From: Strigamia acuminata
Lineage: Eukaryota > Arthropoda > Chilopoda > Geophilomorpha > Linotaeniidae
Direction of reading: 5' to 3'
Assembly (NCBI GenBank): GCA_949358305.1
Contig: OX442314.1
Span: 18,221,060 to 18,285,059 of the forward strand
Length of the DNA stretch: 64,000 bases
Shown: positions 12,301 through 23,044 of the stretch, piece after piece
Layout: every line of letters begins with the position of its first letter
Position numbering within the stretch: the stretch's first letter is position 1
Translations under genes and position numbers: made by a program
The notes under the pieces: model-generated
What the model was told of the DNA's origin: nothing
What the model saw: only the letters and a program-made list of their open reading frames with translations
Databases searched by the model: none

Positions 12301-14279
12301 ATGGCCATTTTACTCCTTCAATGAGTGGCAAGCCATGAATTTCCTTAGTTATTTCGTCATATACAATGTGGAAAGCCTGAGTATCAGCATCATCTAAATG
12401 GCAATCGTTATGCGTATTAGGGAATTAAATTGGTACTGCCAATATGTAGGAGAACATGCACACAGTAGCGTTTCTGGGGTATTAGGCGCTGTGATCCTAT
12501 AAATTTGTGCTTCATTCCCATGTTAAAAGAAATAAGAAATACTGCCGTATTTGATGAGTATTGACAACAGACGATAAAAAATAAAAATAAAATTAATTAG
12601 TTGGAAAATAATGCAACTAAACTAATTATAATTAATAAATAAAATTATATTTTTTTACGAATTGCGAAAAATAAAAAAAATAAATAAATATATTTGGCAT
12701 TTCACCGCCCGCTAATCGGATCGCTATGACATCATAGATTTGGGAACCCAGAACTGGAACCCAATGCACCCATGGACTAAAAAAATCTTTCCTGTATTAC
12801 GGCTGATTAAGTTTGTCCGCAATGACGCACAAAGAACCATTGAGGATTAATGACATCAGCATTTGCCTGATTTGTTTTTTGAATATTGTGGTCAAGGCAA
12901 GGCAGTTGACTACATTTTCTAGAATGAAGAGACCGGACCAAGGCTGATGTCTATAAATCTGGCAGATACATTAAATCTGACCAAACAAAGGCAGTTTGTT
13001 TACATTGGTACATGCATGCGTGATAGGCAATTCGAGCTTTCGTTAGATGCATCCCAGATGATGAGTTGGTGGATTCCGATTCCAGCATTTCTAAAAGTTC
13101 AGTGAATTGAATTACATTTTAAATACAACTATTTTAATGTGTAAATACTTCGCAAACGTTTCTTTATTTTGACATCTTGCTGGTGAAATTTATCTAGAGT
13201 CCCTTGAAAATCGTCGATTTCAGCGTGCTGCATCCAATTACCACAAGCGTATTGGTAGAAATTGTCACATGGTTTTACAGATGTGTCCAAGGATTCAAGA
13301 AGTTGAGCAGCTTGAGTAATGTTTATTTAGATTATGGGCTCTTTCCTAGCCACAGACATAGGGTTTGTTATTTAAGACATTGAAGCAGAACACCTTCTGT
13401 CGTCAACGAACCAAAATTGTTTGAATGCTTTGTTGCCATGTAAAACCATGACACTTCTCTGCAATGCTTTTGTGACCAATGAGACAAGGAGGAGGCAGTG
13501 CAAGTGGCGCAACATTGGCAGTAAGCTAGCTCTGCTTAGACCAGCGTAGATTACACCAGGAATGTCTGAACCCGGTTTGTCGTGTTTTTTATGCGTAACG
13601 TGTATGGTTTTCGAATTGCAATGGCACTTTACAAGTTTATGATTTGATTTAGAATTTGTCAATATCTCGCTATTTAAAGTTGATAAAAACAATTTTGGAA
13701 CATTCGATTTCTACTATTAATTTTTAAATAAAAATCCCTATACAGGCATACGATGTGCTGCGATGTACGTACCATGCCTCTTGCAGTTTACAGTGTCGCA
13801 AGCACGATATGCTGAAACAATTGTACTATTAAAATTCGGTTTTTGCACTATATTGCTATGGTAGTTACATGGTATATTATGTAATGCTTTAGATCTGTCA
13901 CAAGTTGGATGATTTCCATCATTTGTTGATTTTGTTTGGATGGCTAAATTGATAAAATGATAAATAACGGGTTATCTAACCTTTTTGTAAGCAATTAAGA
14001 ATAAATAACCTAAACTCATGATTACGATGACTAGAGAAATGATAATAGCAACCAAGGCGATGTTAATATAAATATTTTTTTGTTTTTTTACATTAAAGAT
14101 TTTTTTTGAGCTGTTCAAAAAAATGGAAATTAGTTTTTACAAATCGTAATTGACTAATTTTACCTTCGGTCAGCATATGATATCATCGACATTTCAGATT
14201 CATTGAGTAGTGGCGACTCCATAGAATCATCAGCATGCATTTCAAATGTTTCTTGTTTTCTATCAGTTAGGGTAGCCAT
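9364..14279 (-). CDS. M13 peptidase gene C (neprilysin-like), sister of gene D
   Basis: Starts [19 protein letters not shown] (14279), then an anchor exon ([20 protein letters not shown], about 14020-14115), a stalk exon ([12 protein letters not shown], about 13745-13960), [19 protein letters not shown] (13140-13310), lobe exons 11316-12390, [20 protein letters not shown] (10700-10880), [12 protein letters not shown] (10400-10462), [12 protein letters not shown] (10145-10210), [14 protein letters not shown] (9830-9895) and the C-terminus KICKLW at 9364. Zinc ligands are intact. The usual NA(F/Y)Y substrate-binding motif is NGLY. One intron appears to use a GC donor at 10698-10699. Another is only 59 nt long (about 11898-11956). 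The long intron 12390-13140 holds only low-complexity and repeat-derived sequence. Predicted type II membrane ectopeptidase; substrate unknown. Confidence 0.87.
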
Positions 14280-14975
14280 TACACTTTCAATAGATTTCTT
14301 AATCAAAACGATTAATAAATTTGGTATTTAGATCAAATGAGTTACCAAATATAAATAAGAGAGTTGTGATTTCTGCTTGTGACGAGATCGGTAAGGAACT
14401 AAAAATTCATAGCTTTTTATGAGTGGCTAATGCGTTATCTGAATAAAGTTCAGTTTTATAGTGTTCGTTATCTTAATAAATATATCAAATTATGATGAAA
14501 TTATAGGTGTGATTTAGATGAAATGAATTATTTATTTTTGTTATTTATTTATTTTTATTTATTTAATAATTTACAACCAACTCTCTTTTTCTTACGTTAG
14601 TTTAATCACAGTTCTACGGATTGTGGTTTAATCATTCTACAGCATTAACAACTCCTTTTCAGACGATTATACATAAGCGGTGAAATGCTGAAGCGATTAT
14701 TCAGTGAATAATATTCACGTGATTGTCCTACACAGGTCACATGATAATCGCTTAAGCAGAATATATCGTCATAATCACTTCAGCGCTTTCATCGTATCAT
14801 TTTTGAAACTCCTTAATTTAAGTTTATGTATAGAAAATTGCAAACAGATATTCATTTTTTCATTTGTTGCAGTATTTAGAAAAAATAGGTACTGTAACTG
14901 GATAAATTTTTGATGATTTCAGTAGTAACTGGACTTTATTTCTTAAGTTTAGTCCTGCGTGGTCTGACAACATTA

Positions 14976-15585
14976 GTACCGGTACCTTCAATAAGGTTGC
15001 ACAGAGCAATCCTTTCGGTCGGGCGGCTGTCAAGGGAAACAACTGTGCGGAGAGAACTATCAACTGCGGTGCCAATGTTGGAACGAAATTTTGGAGAAAT
15101 GCGACGAGAAGAAGTATCGGTGATTGTCCTGGCGTGGATAACTGTGTTTGTGGACTGGCCGTCAGGACTACTCGTCACGTGAGGATGACAAGAAACAGCC
15201 TGAGCATACGAGCGACAATTAACGGTAGTGCCTTGAGGCGGCAGCGATTGTGAAGGGGCGATTGATAGCTTCATAGAAACAATGTCAGTTGCATTGCTGG
15301 AAACCAAGGAACGGATGTCGGACAATGACTGAGAGACACTAAAATGTCACGGATTGGGTCAAGCGCAGGAGCCAGAGGTAGGGCTGGCAAATTGGCGACG
15401 AAATCGGAACTGGCAATGGACGATGCAGCGTAGCCGATGAACGGTGAAACAGGAATTACCGAATTCGAATCAGTCAAAACGCCAACTGGGTCGTTGTCTG
15501 GGTCGTCATTACCAGTCAAGGTGGCAGGATCATCAACAGGGTTAGAAATTCTCGTTTTTTGACAAGGGCAAGGCGGCGGCGCCAC
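14976..15585 (-). pseudogene. Probable non-LTR retrotransposon ORF1 remnant
   Basis: Two overlapping minus-strand frames (15271-15585 and 14936-15325) read as one protein if a single-base shift near 15327 is allowed: ...LDPIRDILVSLS continues as SDIRSLVSSNATDIVSMKL. The composition (Ser/Thr/Pro-rich with SYAQAV) resembles ORF1 of LINE-type elements. GC content is higher than the surroundings. No reverse transcriptase is visible. It abuts the right breakpoint of the gene C duplication, and the GGATC element cuts it off on the other side. Assignment rests on composition and a short motif only. Confidence 0.35.
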
Positions 15586-15604
15586 GTAGTCGAAGATAAG
15601 CTTA

Positions 15605-16215
15605 TTAATCTAATCCGATCCGCTCGGATCGGATGCGGATTTTTTAGACTGATCCGCTCGGATCGGATGCGGATTTTTTAGACTGATCCGCCTGCGGATC
15701 CGGTTGCGGATTGGACGGGTGACCAATCCGAGCTTTCAATCCGCGGATCAGATTGGGCGAATTCACGGATTGATCCGAACAATCAGCAAATTTTTTTTAA
15801 TTGTTATTATTGAAATAACAATTAAAAGAACCATTAAAAATGACTTAAAATCGAGAAAATAAAACAAAAAAAGCCCAACCTGCGCACGTAGCGACAAATG
15901 ACCAAAAAAGGCTTAAAACCGAATCGGGTGTTTATTCGCCCGGTCGGTTATAGGCCTTTTTTGATCGTTTGTTCGTCGCTGTTCGCTGCGTGCGTCAGTT
16001 CGGCTTTTTTTGTTTATTTTCTCGATTATTAGTTGATTTGAAAGGGAAATTTAATCATTTTTAGGCCAAAAAAAAAAAAAAAATGCATCCGCATTTGATC
16101 CGCAATCCATGGATTGATTGCGGATTGGATCGGATCAGATTGGATAGGCCAATCAGGGAATGCGGATCGGATCGGATCCGCATGGCCAGAATCCGATCCA
16201 ATCCGATCCGTTAAC
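15605..16215. mobile_element. TIR element with GGATCCGATCCG tandem ends
   Basis: GC-rich blocks of repeated CGGATCGGAT/ATCCGATCCG at both ends (15607-15790 and 16085-16213) are inverted relative to each other around an AT-rich core. The whole is flanked by a direct repeat AAGCTTA (15598-15604 and 16216-16222). No transposase. It has the same plan as the GGGAC element in gene B (short GC tandem repeats at inverted ends, A/T-rich centre). Open frames here follow from the repeats. Confidence 0.6.
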
Positions 16216-16504
16216 AAGCTTAGTCGAGCGCGACGATCGGCGCATTGTCAAGGCCATAATGAATTTTACGTACATTTGCCTCGAATTTGTTGATTTCTGT
16301 CTGTTAGTTTTAGCTTTATTTTTAATGGTGTTGGAATTATTAAACACGACACCCAATACATCAATAAAGTCAAAAGGATTTTCGCAGTCCTCGAGCGATA
16401 GCAACATGCGACTGGTCATGGCGGCCATTTTATTGGACAAACGAAACTTTTGTAGCCAGCAATGGGCGGCTTTCCAATTTCATAAAACGCCATGGTTTAT
16501 CTGT

Positions 16505-17456
16505 ACGAAGGAAGACTACTGTTGCCCAGAAAGACCCGGAGAAGTTGCACCAACAGATTGTTAGTTTCTTTATGTCATGTACATTTCGAATTTGTGTCGC
16601 GAAAAAAAGCCAAGAGTTTGCAACATCATAGCCATGGATGAAACATCGTTGTGGTTCGACATGATAAGCAATACAACTGTTGACTTAATTGGTAAAATAA
16701 CAATATCAATGAAAACAACAGGAAATGAGAGGGCACATACAACAATTATGTTAGCTGCGGAAGGTGATGGTAATAAATTTAAGCCTCATATTGTATTTAA
16801 AAAAGGTATTAGGGCTGTGAAAAAATTGGAATCAGTCAAAGGGGCGGTGATCGTTTCGAGTAAAAATGGGTGGATGAATGAAAATTTAACCAAGGATTGG
16901 CTGGATCGAGTTAACACCAAGTTTTCTTTTGGTTGTCGTGTTTTAGTTTGGACAGCTACAGGTGTCATACGAGCAAGAGTACCAAAGAACACCTGACGAA
17001 TTTCAACACCTTACAAGTCGTTATACCCGGCGGCTGCACGAAATTTCTGCAGGCACCAGATGTCGCGTGGAATAAGCCATTCAAGCAGCATTTAGCACTG
17101 GTTGGCCGGAGACAAAGAGTGGACAACGGGAGGAAATTTGATGGCTCCTTCAGAAGCTCTGCTGACCGATTGGGTAGAGACTACATGGGGAAGTATTCCT
17201 TCAGATTTGATAAAACAATCATTTAAATCGTGTGGGCAAACCACAGCAATTGATGGAAGTGAGGATCACTTGATTCACTGCTTCAAATGATTCAAATCTG
17301 ACCAACCATGTGCTCCTGCAATGCAGATGCTGCAGGATGCAAGAAAAAGGTCTAGCGGTATTTTCGATACGCACGTTTAGGATAAGGATGATGAGGAAGA
17401 GAACGAGGAGAATGAAATATTTATAGATAGTGAAAATGAAGATGGTAATCTTTAAT
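16505..17456 (+). pseudogene. Degenerate pogo/Tigger-like DDE transposase
   Basis: Fragments in different frames match the order of pogo-type DDE transposases. TTVAQKDPEKLHQQIVSF (about 16515) is the end of the DNA-binding part. IIAMDETSLWFDM (near 16630) carries the first catalytic Asp. Then KTTGNERAHTTIMLAA and GWMNENLTKDWL, a frameshift at about 16948 just at the LVWDSY second-Asp motif, VVIPGGCTKFLQAPDVAWNK (about 17015-17080), another shift, TDWVETTWGSIPSDLIKQSF, and an acidic tail ending near 17456. At least three frame disruptions make it inactive as it stands. The ends were not located with confidence; 17910-17975 has a GCGCC...GGCGTTTATTC-type inverted motif that may be one terminus. 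Confidence 0.7.
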
Positions 17457-17822
17457 GAAGGTGTAAACTGTATTGAAAATGAAGTCTCTTTTCCAGTAGA
17501 TTATGATGAGAATGATGATGGGGATTCGGATATGCCTAGGGTTGTCGAATATGATGTTGGTGATTATGTTATTCATTTATTTGAGGGTGAACATTTTCCA
17601 GGTAGAATTGTAGAAAAACAAGCATCTAGTGAACGGGAAATGTTTAAAATTTCCTCAACGCAACAGATGAGTAAATACTGGAAGTGGTCAAAACGTCCAG
17701 ACGAAAGAACGTATTCGGAGCACGAAATTAGCAAAAATATTGATGCTGCTACAATTGTTGGCACTTCCAATGCAGGTACCTTTTCAGTTTGTGATGGTTT
17801 GTTAGATAAATGGAACCAGTAG
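17436..17822 (+). CDS. Companion ORF of the pogo-like element, unknown function
   Basis: About 128 codons from the first ATG (17436). It overlaps the end of the transposase remnant in another frame. Acidic N-terminus (DENDDGDSDM), then VGDYVIHLFEGEHFPGRIVE and KYWKWSKRPDERTY. A VGDYV...EGE.FPG.I module followed by W.WP-type residues is often seen in proteins carried by DNA transposons. The frame is intact while its neighbour is broken. It could be the C-terminal part of the transposase moved out of frame, or a fragment of a host-like domain. Not a recognised host gene. Confidence 0.4.
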   Translation: MKMVIFNEGVNCIENEVSFPVDYDENDDGDSDMPRVVEYDVGDYVIHLFEGEHFPGRIVEKQASSEREMFKISSTQQMSKYWKWSKRPDERTYSEHEISKNIDAATIVGTSNAGTFSVCDGLLDKWNQ

Positions 17823-18085
17823 GATGTGAAGAAAATAATAAATAAAAATAAAAATTCTTTTAAAAAAATTTATTATTATGTTTATTATTACTTTTTTTGT
17901 TAGACAACTGGTTTGAATAAGCGCCGGGGGTTATTAAACGCCCCAGCGTTTATTCAAGGCAAAACTATGACCACGTAACTTAACCTTCCCCACCCCAACC
18001 TAGGGTCAATTTTAACCTCCAAAAGAGGTTTTATTTATTTTCTCAAAATAATGGGATTTTTTGTCTGAAAATTCATGTATTTTTA

Positions 18086-18293
18086 TGTTGGGAAGTTTAA
18101 TGTGGAAAATCACCACTTGATGTCATTAATAGTGTAGCTTGTGTAGTTTTTTGCTTGTGTATCCTGTGGTGACACTCATACCATATATGGAGTGCTCACT
18201 TCCTGTGTTCCCCACTCATCTGCTCAATGTGTAACTGTGAGGACACACATTTCATTGTATTAAACTCAACCGTATTTATCTTGAATCATAACA
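18086..18293 (+). repeat. 5' LTR of the copia element
   Basis: 208 bp, TG...CA borders, same sequence as 22837-23044 by eye. The left neighbour is the TTTTA target duplication; the right neighbour is the primer-binding site. Confidence 0.95.
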
Positions 18294-18295
18294 AA

Positions 18296-18310
18296 TGGTA
18301 GCAGAGAGGA
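18296..18310 (+). promoter_or_regulatory. Primer-binding site (initiator Met-tRNA)
   Basis: TGGTAGCAGAG, 2 nt after the 5' LTR, is complementary to the 3' end of eukaryotic initiator tRNA-Met, the usual reverse-transcription primer for this group. Pairing weakens after the first 11 bases. Confidence 0.75.
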
Positions 18311-18618
18311 AGATTGAACACACATCAGCCACATTGAATTGAAGAAAAACGGTATTGAGACCGAAATTTGAGCAGATTTGAGGCGACGGTTGAGAGCAAC
18401 CACGAGGCGAAAACCGCGAGTAACGACGCGCCATTTTGAAGAGCACGATACGAGACGACGAGAAACAACTTTAACAAAGACTGTGAGCAACAATTCGATT
18501 CGAGGTGAATTAAACAATATTGAGATTGTGCCACAGAACCGAGACGGAGAAAAAAGTTGAACAATACGTGCAAATTGAGACGAAACCAACAAAGATGAGC
18601 GATACCGGTAATTAAAGC

Positions 18619-21600
18619 TTGGCTAACATTGAGCCATTAAATGATGCGAACTATTTCCTATGGGAATCGAGAGTGGAGGGAGTCCTCAGGGCCAAGAAAT
18701 TGTGGAAAGAAGTAATAATTGGAGCCGAACCGCAGCGAGGAGTCCAAGGAGAAGCAGATTGTGATGCAAAAGAGAAAACTTGGAACGATTGGGACGATAA
18801 AAACGCGGCGGCCCACTTCACGATGATCAGCACCATGACGGCACCACAAGTTTTGAAATACTCAAACACAAAAGGTGCAAAGGCACTTTGGGATTTGGTG
18901 AAAACAAATATGGCGGCAAAAACCCAAGAATTACAAATGAGGAGTGCCTGCGAGCTGACACAGCTGAAAATGAGCAGTAAAGAAGATGTTGACACGTACA
19001 TGAACAGGGCCGAAGCCATAATTAACCGCTGTGCGAAACTTGGCAAAAATATAGACGACTACGAGTGCAAGTTTTACGTGACGAAAGGACTGAGACGAGA
19101 GTTTGACGCGAATGTGCGCGCAATTGAAGTGCAGGCGGATTTAGACATGTCAAAAATCCGCAACATACTAAAAATGGAGGAAGGTCGAATTTCAACTAGA
19201 AAAGAAGAGAAAAATACGACAACAAACGAGGCTGCACTAAAAACACGAGAGAAGGGACAAAAGCCAAAGCGCACATGCTTCAACTGTGGCCGTGGAGGAC
19301 ATATGGCAAGAGAATGCTACAGTGAAGCAAAATGTTACAACTGCCAGGAGTTTGGTCACTTATCGAAAGATTGTTCGAAACCGAAACGAGAATTTAGAAG
19401 TGGCGAGTCAAAAGGACGTGGACGAGGCAGAGGCGGTCAGCGAGGTCGCGGCAGAGGAAAAAGCGAAATATCAATGATGGCGTACGAGGAAAAGCCTGAA
19501 TTCACACTTATGACGTACGAAATGGATGAAAACACCAATGATGAAGAGACAAATGAAGAACCAAATGAAGAAAAAGATTGGGTGTTGGATTCCGGAGCGA
19601 CAAGCCACATGACGGCGCTGGATGCAAAACATTTCGACACATTTGATGAGGATGAGAAGAATATTGGAATGGCCAAAAAGGGAAAAAGCATGAAGTCGAT
19701 TGGAACGGGCGAGATTGTGCTCGAACACGACGGGAAAAATTCCAGATTGAAGAAAGTGTTGTGCATACCACAAATTGGAAGCAATTTGTTGTCAGTATCG
19801 AAAATAGTCGATAATGGACTAAAAGTCACATTCTCCAAAACGAGCGCAACAATTGACGATGAGAATGGAGAAGAAGTTATGACGGTACCAAGAAAAGGAG
19901 ACATGTTTGTGTTACAGGCCAACATAAAAGAAAATGAGAAGTCTTATAAAGCGGAGGAAAAAGACAACAATTGGCACGTGAGATTGGGACACCTGAATTA
20001 CAACACGCTGAGAGAGATGAAAAATGAAGAACTAGCATACGGCATAGAAATTAGCAGCAAAGGTGGCGCCGTGTGTGAACCATGCATCGCGGGAAAGATG
20101 AAAAAGACGTCGCATAAGTCGGTAACAGACCGCCAATCGTCAAGCATAATGGAATTATGGCACATTGACCTAATTGGACCAATCGGACCAGAATCTCGAG
20201 GAGGCGCAAACTATATAATGACTGTAGTGGACGATTGGAGTAGGATGCTAATGATTAAGACGTTAAATGCAAAAAGCGACGCGAAGGAGAAGTTAACAGA
20301 ACTTATCATTGGGATGGAAAGACAGACTGACAAAAAACTGAAAAAACTACGAAGCGACAATGGCGGCGAGTTCTTGTCCAAAAGTATGAAAGAATGGACG
20401 ACAAAAAGAGGCATTGAACACCAGCTGACCACAGCATTTAACCCGGCTAGCAATGGCGTCGCGGAACGCGCAAACCGGACAATACTTGAGATGTTGAGAG
20501 CAATATTGAAAGATTGCAAACTGCCAAAGATTTTCTGGGCAGAGTGCGCATCGTCAGTGGCGCACATCCGCAACAGGTGCAAATCGTCAGTCCATGGACG
20601 CACACCATTTGAGATATGGTTTGGCAGAAAACCAAATTTAAAATATTTGAGAAGATTTGGATGTATAGCATATGTGCTAATTAAAGACCACAAACGAAAG
20701 AAACTGGACCCAAAGGCGGAAAAAGCAATATTTATTGGATACTCGAATACGAGGAAGGCGTACCGGATTTACCACCCAGAAAACGACTCGATAAGCGAAG
20801 AAATCGATGTAAAATTTGACGAAAGTAAAACGGGCGCAGACTTGCTGAATGGGGAAATCCAAGACAGTGAAGAGGAGACAGTCAAAATCGATCTGAACTG
20901 CGAAGAAAATGAAGACGAATCAGACGATGCCCAGGATGAAGAGCAAAACGAGATAAATGAAGAAGAGGAGGAAACAAATGAACCAGAGGACAACGCGGAA
21001 GAAAATGACGATCAAGATGAACGTGCCGAACCACCACAGAGAGGACGACCGGCAGGAGTGACCAGAGAAATGAAATTGGTCGCAGACACGATGCAAAGAG
21101 AGGAACGTGAACGACAGTTGGTCGCCCAAGGAGCACGAAGGTCAGAGAGAATTAAGACAAAGCAAATGGCATTACTAGTAGAAGAAATTCTAACGCCGAA
21201 AAACTATAATGAAGCGACAAATTCCAACAACGCGACGGAATGGAGAGCCGCGATGGATGACGAGATGAGCTCGATGAAACAACACGGAGTGTGGAAAATT
21301 GGAAAATTACCAAAAGGAAAGAAGGCGGTGAAATCCAAGTGGGTTTATAAAGTGAAGTTAAATTCCGAGGGGGAACCGGAAAGATTCCGAGCAAGACTAG
21401 TAGCCACTGGATACTCGCAGAAATTCGGGGACGATTACGAGATGACCTTTGCCCCGGTTATACGAATAGAGACTCTCAGAATGCTGATTAATGTAGCAGC
21501 AAAAATTAACCGACCATTGAAACAACATGACGTCAAAGCCGCATATCTTCACGGCAAGCTGAAGGAGATGATATTTATGATACAGCCAGAAGGATATGTT

Positions 21601-22734
21601 GAAGGAGGAAAAGGACATGTTTGTCAACTAATTAAGAGCATCTATGGATTAAAACAGGCGGGGAGATGTTGGTTTGAGATGTTAGATAAAACATTGAAGA
21701 AAATTGGATTCAAACCATCTCCAGAGGACCCATGCCTTTACGTGATTTTTGTTGATGGCAACTTTATGTTCCTAGGCGTATACGTAGACGACGACTTATC
21801 CTTAGCATCCACGGATGAATTTGAGACGGAACTAATGTCAAAAATGAAAGAAGAAATAGAATTCGTGAGCATAGGCAGACTGGAATACATTTTAGGAATC
21901 CAGGTCGAATATAGAAATGGAAGAATCAACATCCACCAAGGCGGATACATCAAAAGATTGGTGGAGAGCGAGGGATTGGAAGGATGCAATGCGGCAATAA
22001 CCCCAGTGAACCCCAATCAAAATTTGGTTGAATTTGAAGAAAGTGAGAAAGTTGACGCAACACAGTATCAAGAACTGCTGGGCAAGATGATGTACCTTGC
22101 CACACACACGAGACCAGACCTGAGTTTTCCGATGAGCCTGTTATCTCAGTATAACAAGGACCCGCGCAAAATTCATTACATTGCGCTTAAACGCGTGTTG
22201 AGATACCTGAAGGGGACGGTCGATTACAAACTCAGTTACGGAGGAGAAGAGAGCCACATCCACGGCTACTCGGACGCGAGTTGGGACCGGACATCGAACG
22301 CACGATCATTCTCCGGATTCATCACACTTGACGGAAGTTCGATTATTAACTGGAAGTGCCAGAAACAGGCGATTGTCGCAATGTCGAGTACAGAGAGTGA
22401 GCTCTTGGCGCTGACCGAAGGAGTGCGAGAATTAATTTGGTTGAAACAACTCGCGATTGGACTAAATGGAGAAGTCGACGACGGAGAGACCACGACGATG
22501 CACTGTGATAGTTTGAATGCAGTAAAACTGTTGCGAGGCGGTGCACAAAAGACGAGAACCAAGCACTTAAATCGCAAAGTGCATTTCATCAAACAAGAGA
22601 TCGAGGATGGAAACATTATCGTGGAACATGTCCCAAGCGAGGACATGTTGGCGGACTTTTTAACGAAGCCTTTAGCCGGACCTGCACTAAACGGAATACT
22701 AAAAGCATTAGGACTAAAGACTGTGGGGGAATAA
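18619..22734 (+). CDS. Copia gag-pol polyprotein, open for 1,371 codons but with a stop at codon 7
   Basis: Single long frame, numbered from codon 18619. A gag domain (UBN2/DUF4219-like, LNDANYFLWESRVEG) is followed by two CCHC zinc knuckles (CFNCGRGGHMAREC from residue 220, and CYNCQEFGHLSKDC). Aspartic protease: DSGATSH (D324). GAG-pre-integrase: HVRLGHLNY...CEPC. Integrase: HIDLIGP, DNGGEF and FNPASNGVAERANR carrying the D, D, E residues. Copia-type reverse transcriptase with YVDD (Y1055). RNase H: GYSDASWD...STESE; C-terminus ADFLTKPL. The natural ATG at 18595 is in frame but is followed by TAA at 18613-18615. Codon 18619 is TTG, so the intact part starts without AUG; the first in-frame AUG after the stop is only about 67 codons later. 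Otherwise no break was seen. Confidence 0.93.
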   Translation: MANIEPLNDANYFLWESRVEGVLRAKKLWKEVIIGAEPQRGVQGEADCDAKEKTWNDWDDKNAAAHFTMISTMTAPQVLKYSNTKGAKALWDLVKTNMAAKTQELQMRSACELTQLKMSSKEDVDTYMNRAEAIINRCAKLGKNIDDYECKFYVTKGLRREFDANVRAIEVQADLDMSKIRNILKMEEGRISTRKEEKNTTTNEAALKTREKGQKPKRTCFNCGRGGHMARECYSEAKCYNCQEFGHLSKDCSKPKREFRSGESKGRGRGRGGQRGRGRGKSEISMMAYEEKPEFTLMTYEMDENTNDEETNEEPNEEKDWVLDSGATSHMTALDAKHFDTFDEDEKNIGMAKKGKSMKSIGTGEIVLEHDGKNSRLKKVLCIPQIGSNLLSVSKIVDNGLKVTFSKTSATIDDENGEEVMTVPRKGDMFVLQANIKENEKSYKAEEKDNNWHVRLGHLNYNTLREMKNEELAYGIEISSKGGAVCEPCIAGKMKKTSHKSVTDRQSSSIMELWHIDLIGPIGPESRGGANYIMTVVDDWSRMLMIKTLNAKSDAKEKLTELIIGMERQTDKKLKKLRSDNGGEFLSKSMKEWTTKRGIEHQLTTAFNPASNGVAERANRTILEMLRAILKDCKLPKIFWAECASSVAHIRNRCKSSVHGRTPFEIWFGRKPNLKYLRRFGCIAYVLIKDHKRKKLDPKAEKAIFIGYSNTRKAYRIYHPENDSISEEIDVKFDESKTGADLLNGEIQDSEEETVKIDLNCEENEDESDDAQDEEQNEINEEEEETNEPEDNAEENDDQDERAEPPQRGRPAGVTREMKLVADTMQREERERQLVAQGARRSERIKTKQMALLVEEILTPKNYNEATNSNNATEWRAAMDDEMSSMKQHGVWKIGKLPKGKKAVKSKWVYKVKLNSEGEPERFRARLVATGYSQKFGDDYEMTFAPVIRIETLRMLINVAAKINRPLKQHDVKAAYLHGKLKEMIFMIQPEGYVEGGKGHVCQLIKSIYGLKQAGRCWFEMLDKTLKKIGFKPSPEDPCLYVIFVDGNFMFLGVYVDDDLSLASTDEFETELMSKMKEEIEFVSIGRLEYILGIQVEYRNGRINIHQGGYIKRLVESEGLEGCNAAITPVNPNQNLVEFEESEKVDATQYQELLGKMMYLATHTRPDLSFPMSLLSQYNKDPRKIHYIALKRVLRYLKGTVDYKLSYGGEESHIHGYSDASWDRTSNARSFSGFITLDGSSIINWKCQKQAIVAMSSTESELLALTEGVRELIWLKQLAIGLNGEVDDGETTTMHCDSLNAVKLLRGGAQKTRTKHLNRKVHFIKQEIEDGNIIVEHVPSEDMLADFLTKPLAGPALNGILKALGLKTVGE

Positions 22735-22821
22735 TGACTTTATTGTGTGCAGTGTTCATATTGATTGTTTTTATATAATTGTGTTTATTAAGAAGTGTTT
22801 TAGTAACGAAATCGAATTGTT

Positions 22822-22836
22822 GATTTTGGGGGAATT
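22822..22836 (+). promoter_or_regulatory. Polypurine tract of the copia element
   Basis: GATTTTGGGGGAATT immediately precedes the 3' LTR at 22837, the position expected for plus-strand DNA priming. Short but well placed. Confidence 0.65.
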
Positions 22837-23044
22837 TGTTGGGAAGTTTAATGTGGAAAATCACCACTTGATGTCATTAATAGTGTAGCTTGTGTAGTTT
22901 TTTGCTTGTGTATCCTGTGGTGACACTCATACCATATATGGAGTGCTCACTTCCTGTGTTCCCCACTCATCTGCTCAATGTGTAACTGTGAGGACACACA
23001 TTTCATTGTATTAAACTCAACCGTATTTATCTTGAATCATAACA
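22837..23044 (+). repeat. 3' LTR of the copia element
   Basis: 208 bp, reads the same as the 5' LTR, followed directly by the second TTTTA. Confidence 0.95.

Larger units (their letters stand above)
8575..14973. repeat. Segmental duplication, copy 1 (holds gene C)
   Basis: This block is similar along its length, in introns and flanks as well as exons, to 23045-30948. Homology starts near 8575 (copy 2 starts at the copia right border) and stops abruptly after GGTCTGACAA near 14973 (30948 in copy 2). It contains gene C, its 5' flank and a few hundred bp of 3' flank. Lengths differ (about 6.4 versus 7.9 kb) because each copy has gained its own transposons. Confidence 0.85.
18086..23044 (+). mobile_element. 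Complete Ty1/copia LTR retrotransposon
   Basis: 4,959-bp element with two 208-bp LTRs that I read as identical, beginning TGTTGGGAAG and ending TCATAACA. A 5-bp target duplication TTTTA lies at 18081-18085 and 23045-23049. A primer-binding site matching the 3' end of initiator Met-tRNA follows the left LTR, a purine tract (GGGGGAA) precedes the right LTR, and a single gag-pol frame lies between. Identical LTRs imply a very recent insertion. The site coincides with the left border of the second C/D duplication copy. Confidence 0.95.

Noticed and set aside
18651-22867. Many long minus-strand and shifted frames across the copia region (for example 19437-19925, 20211-20693)
   Set aside because: Shadows of the gag-pol frame; no independent domain.
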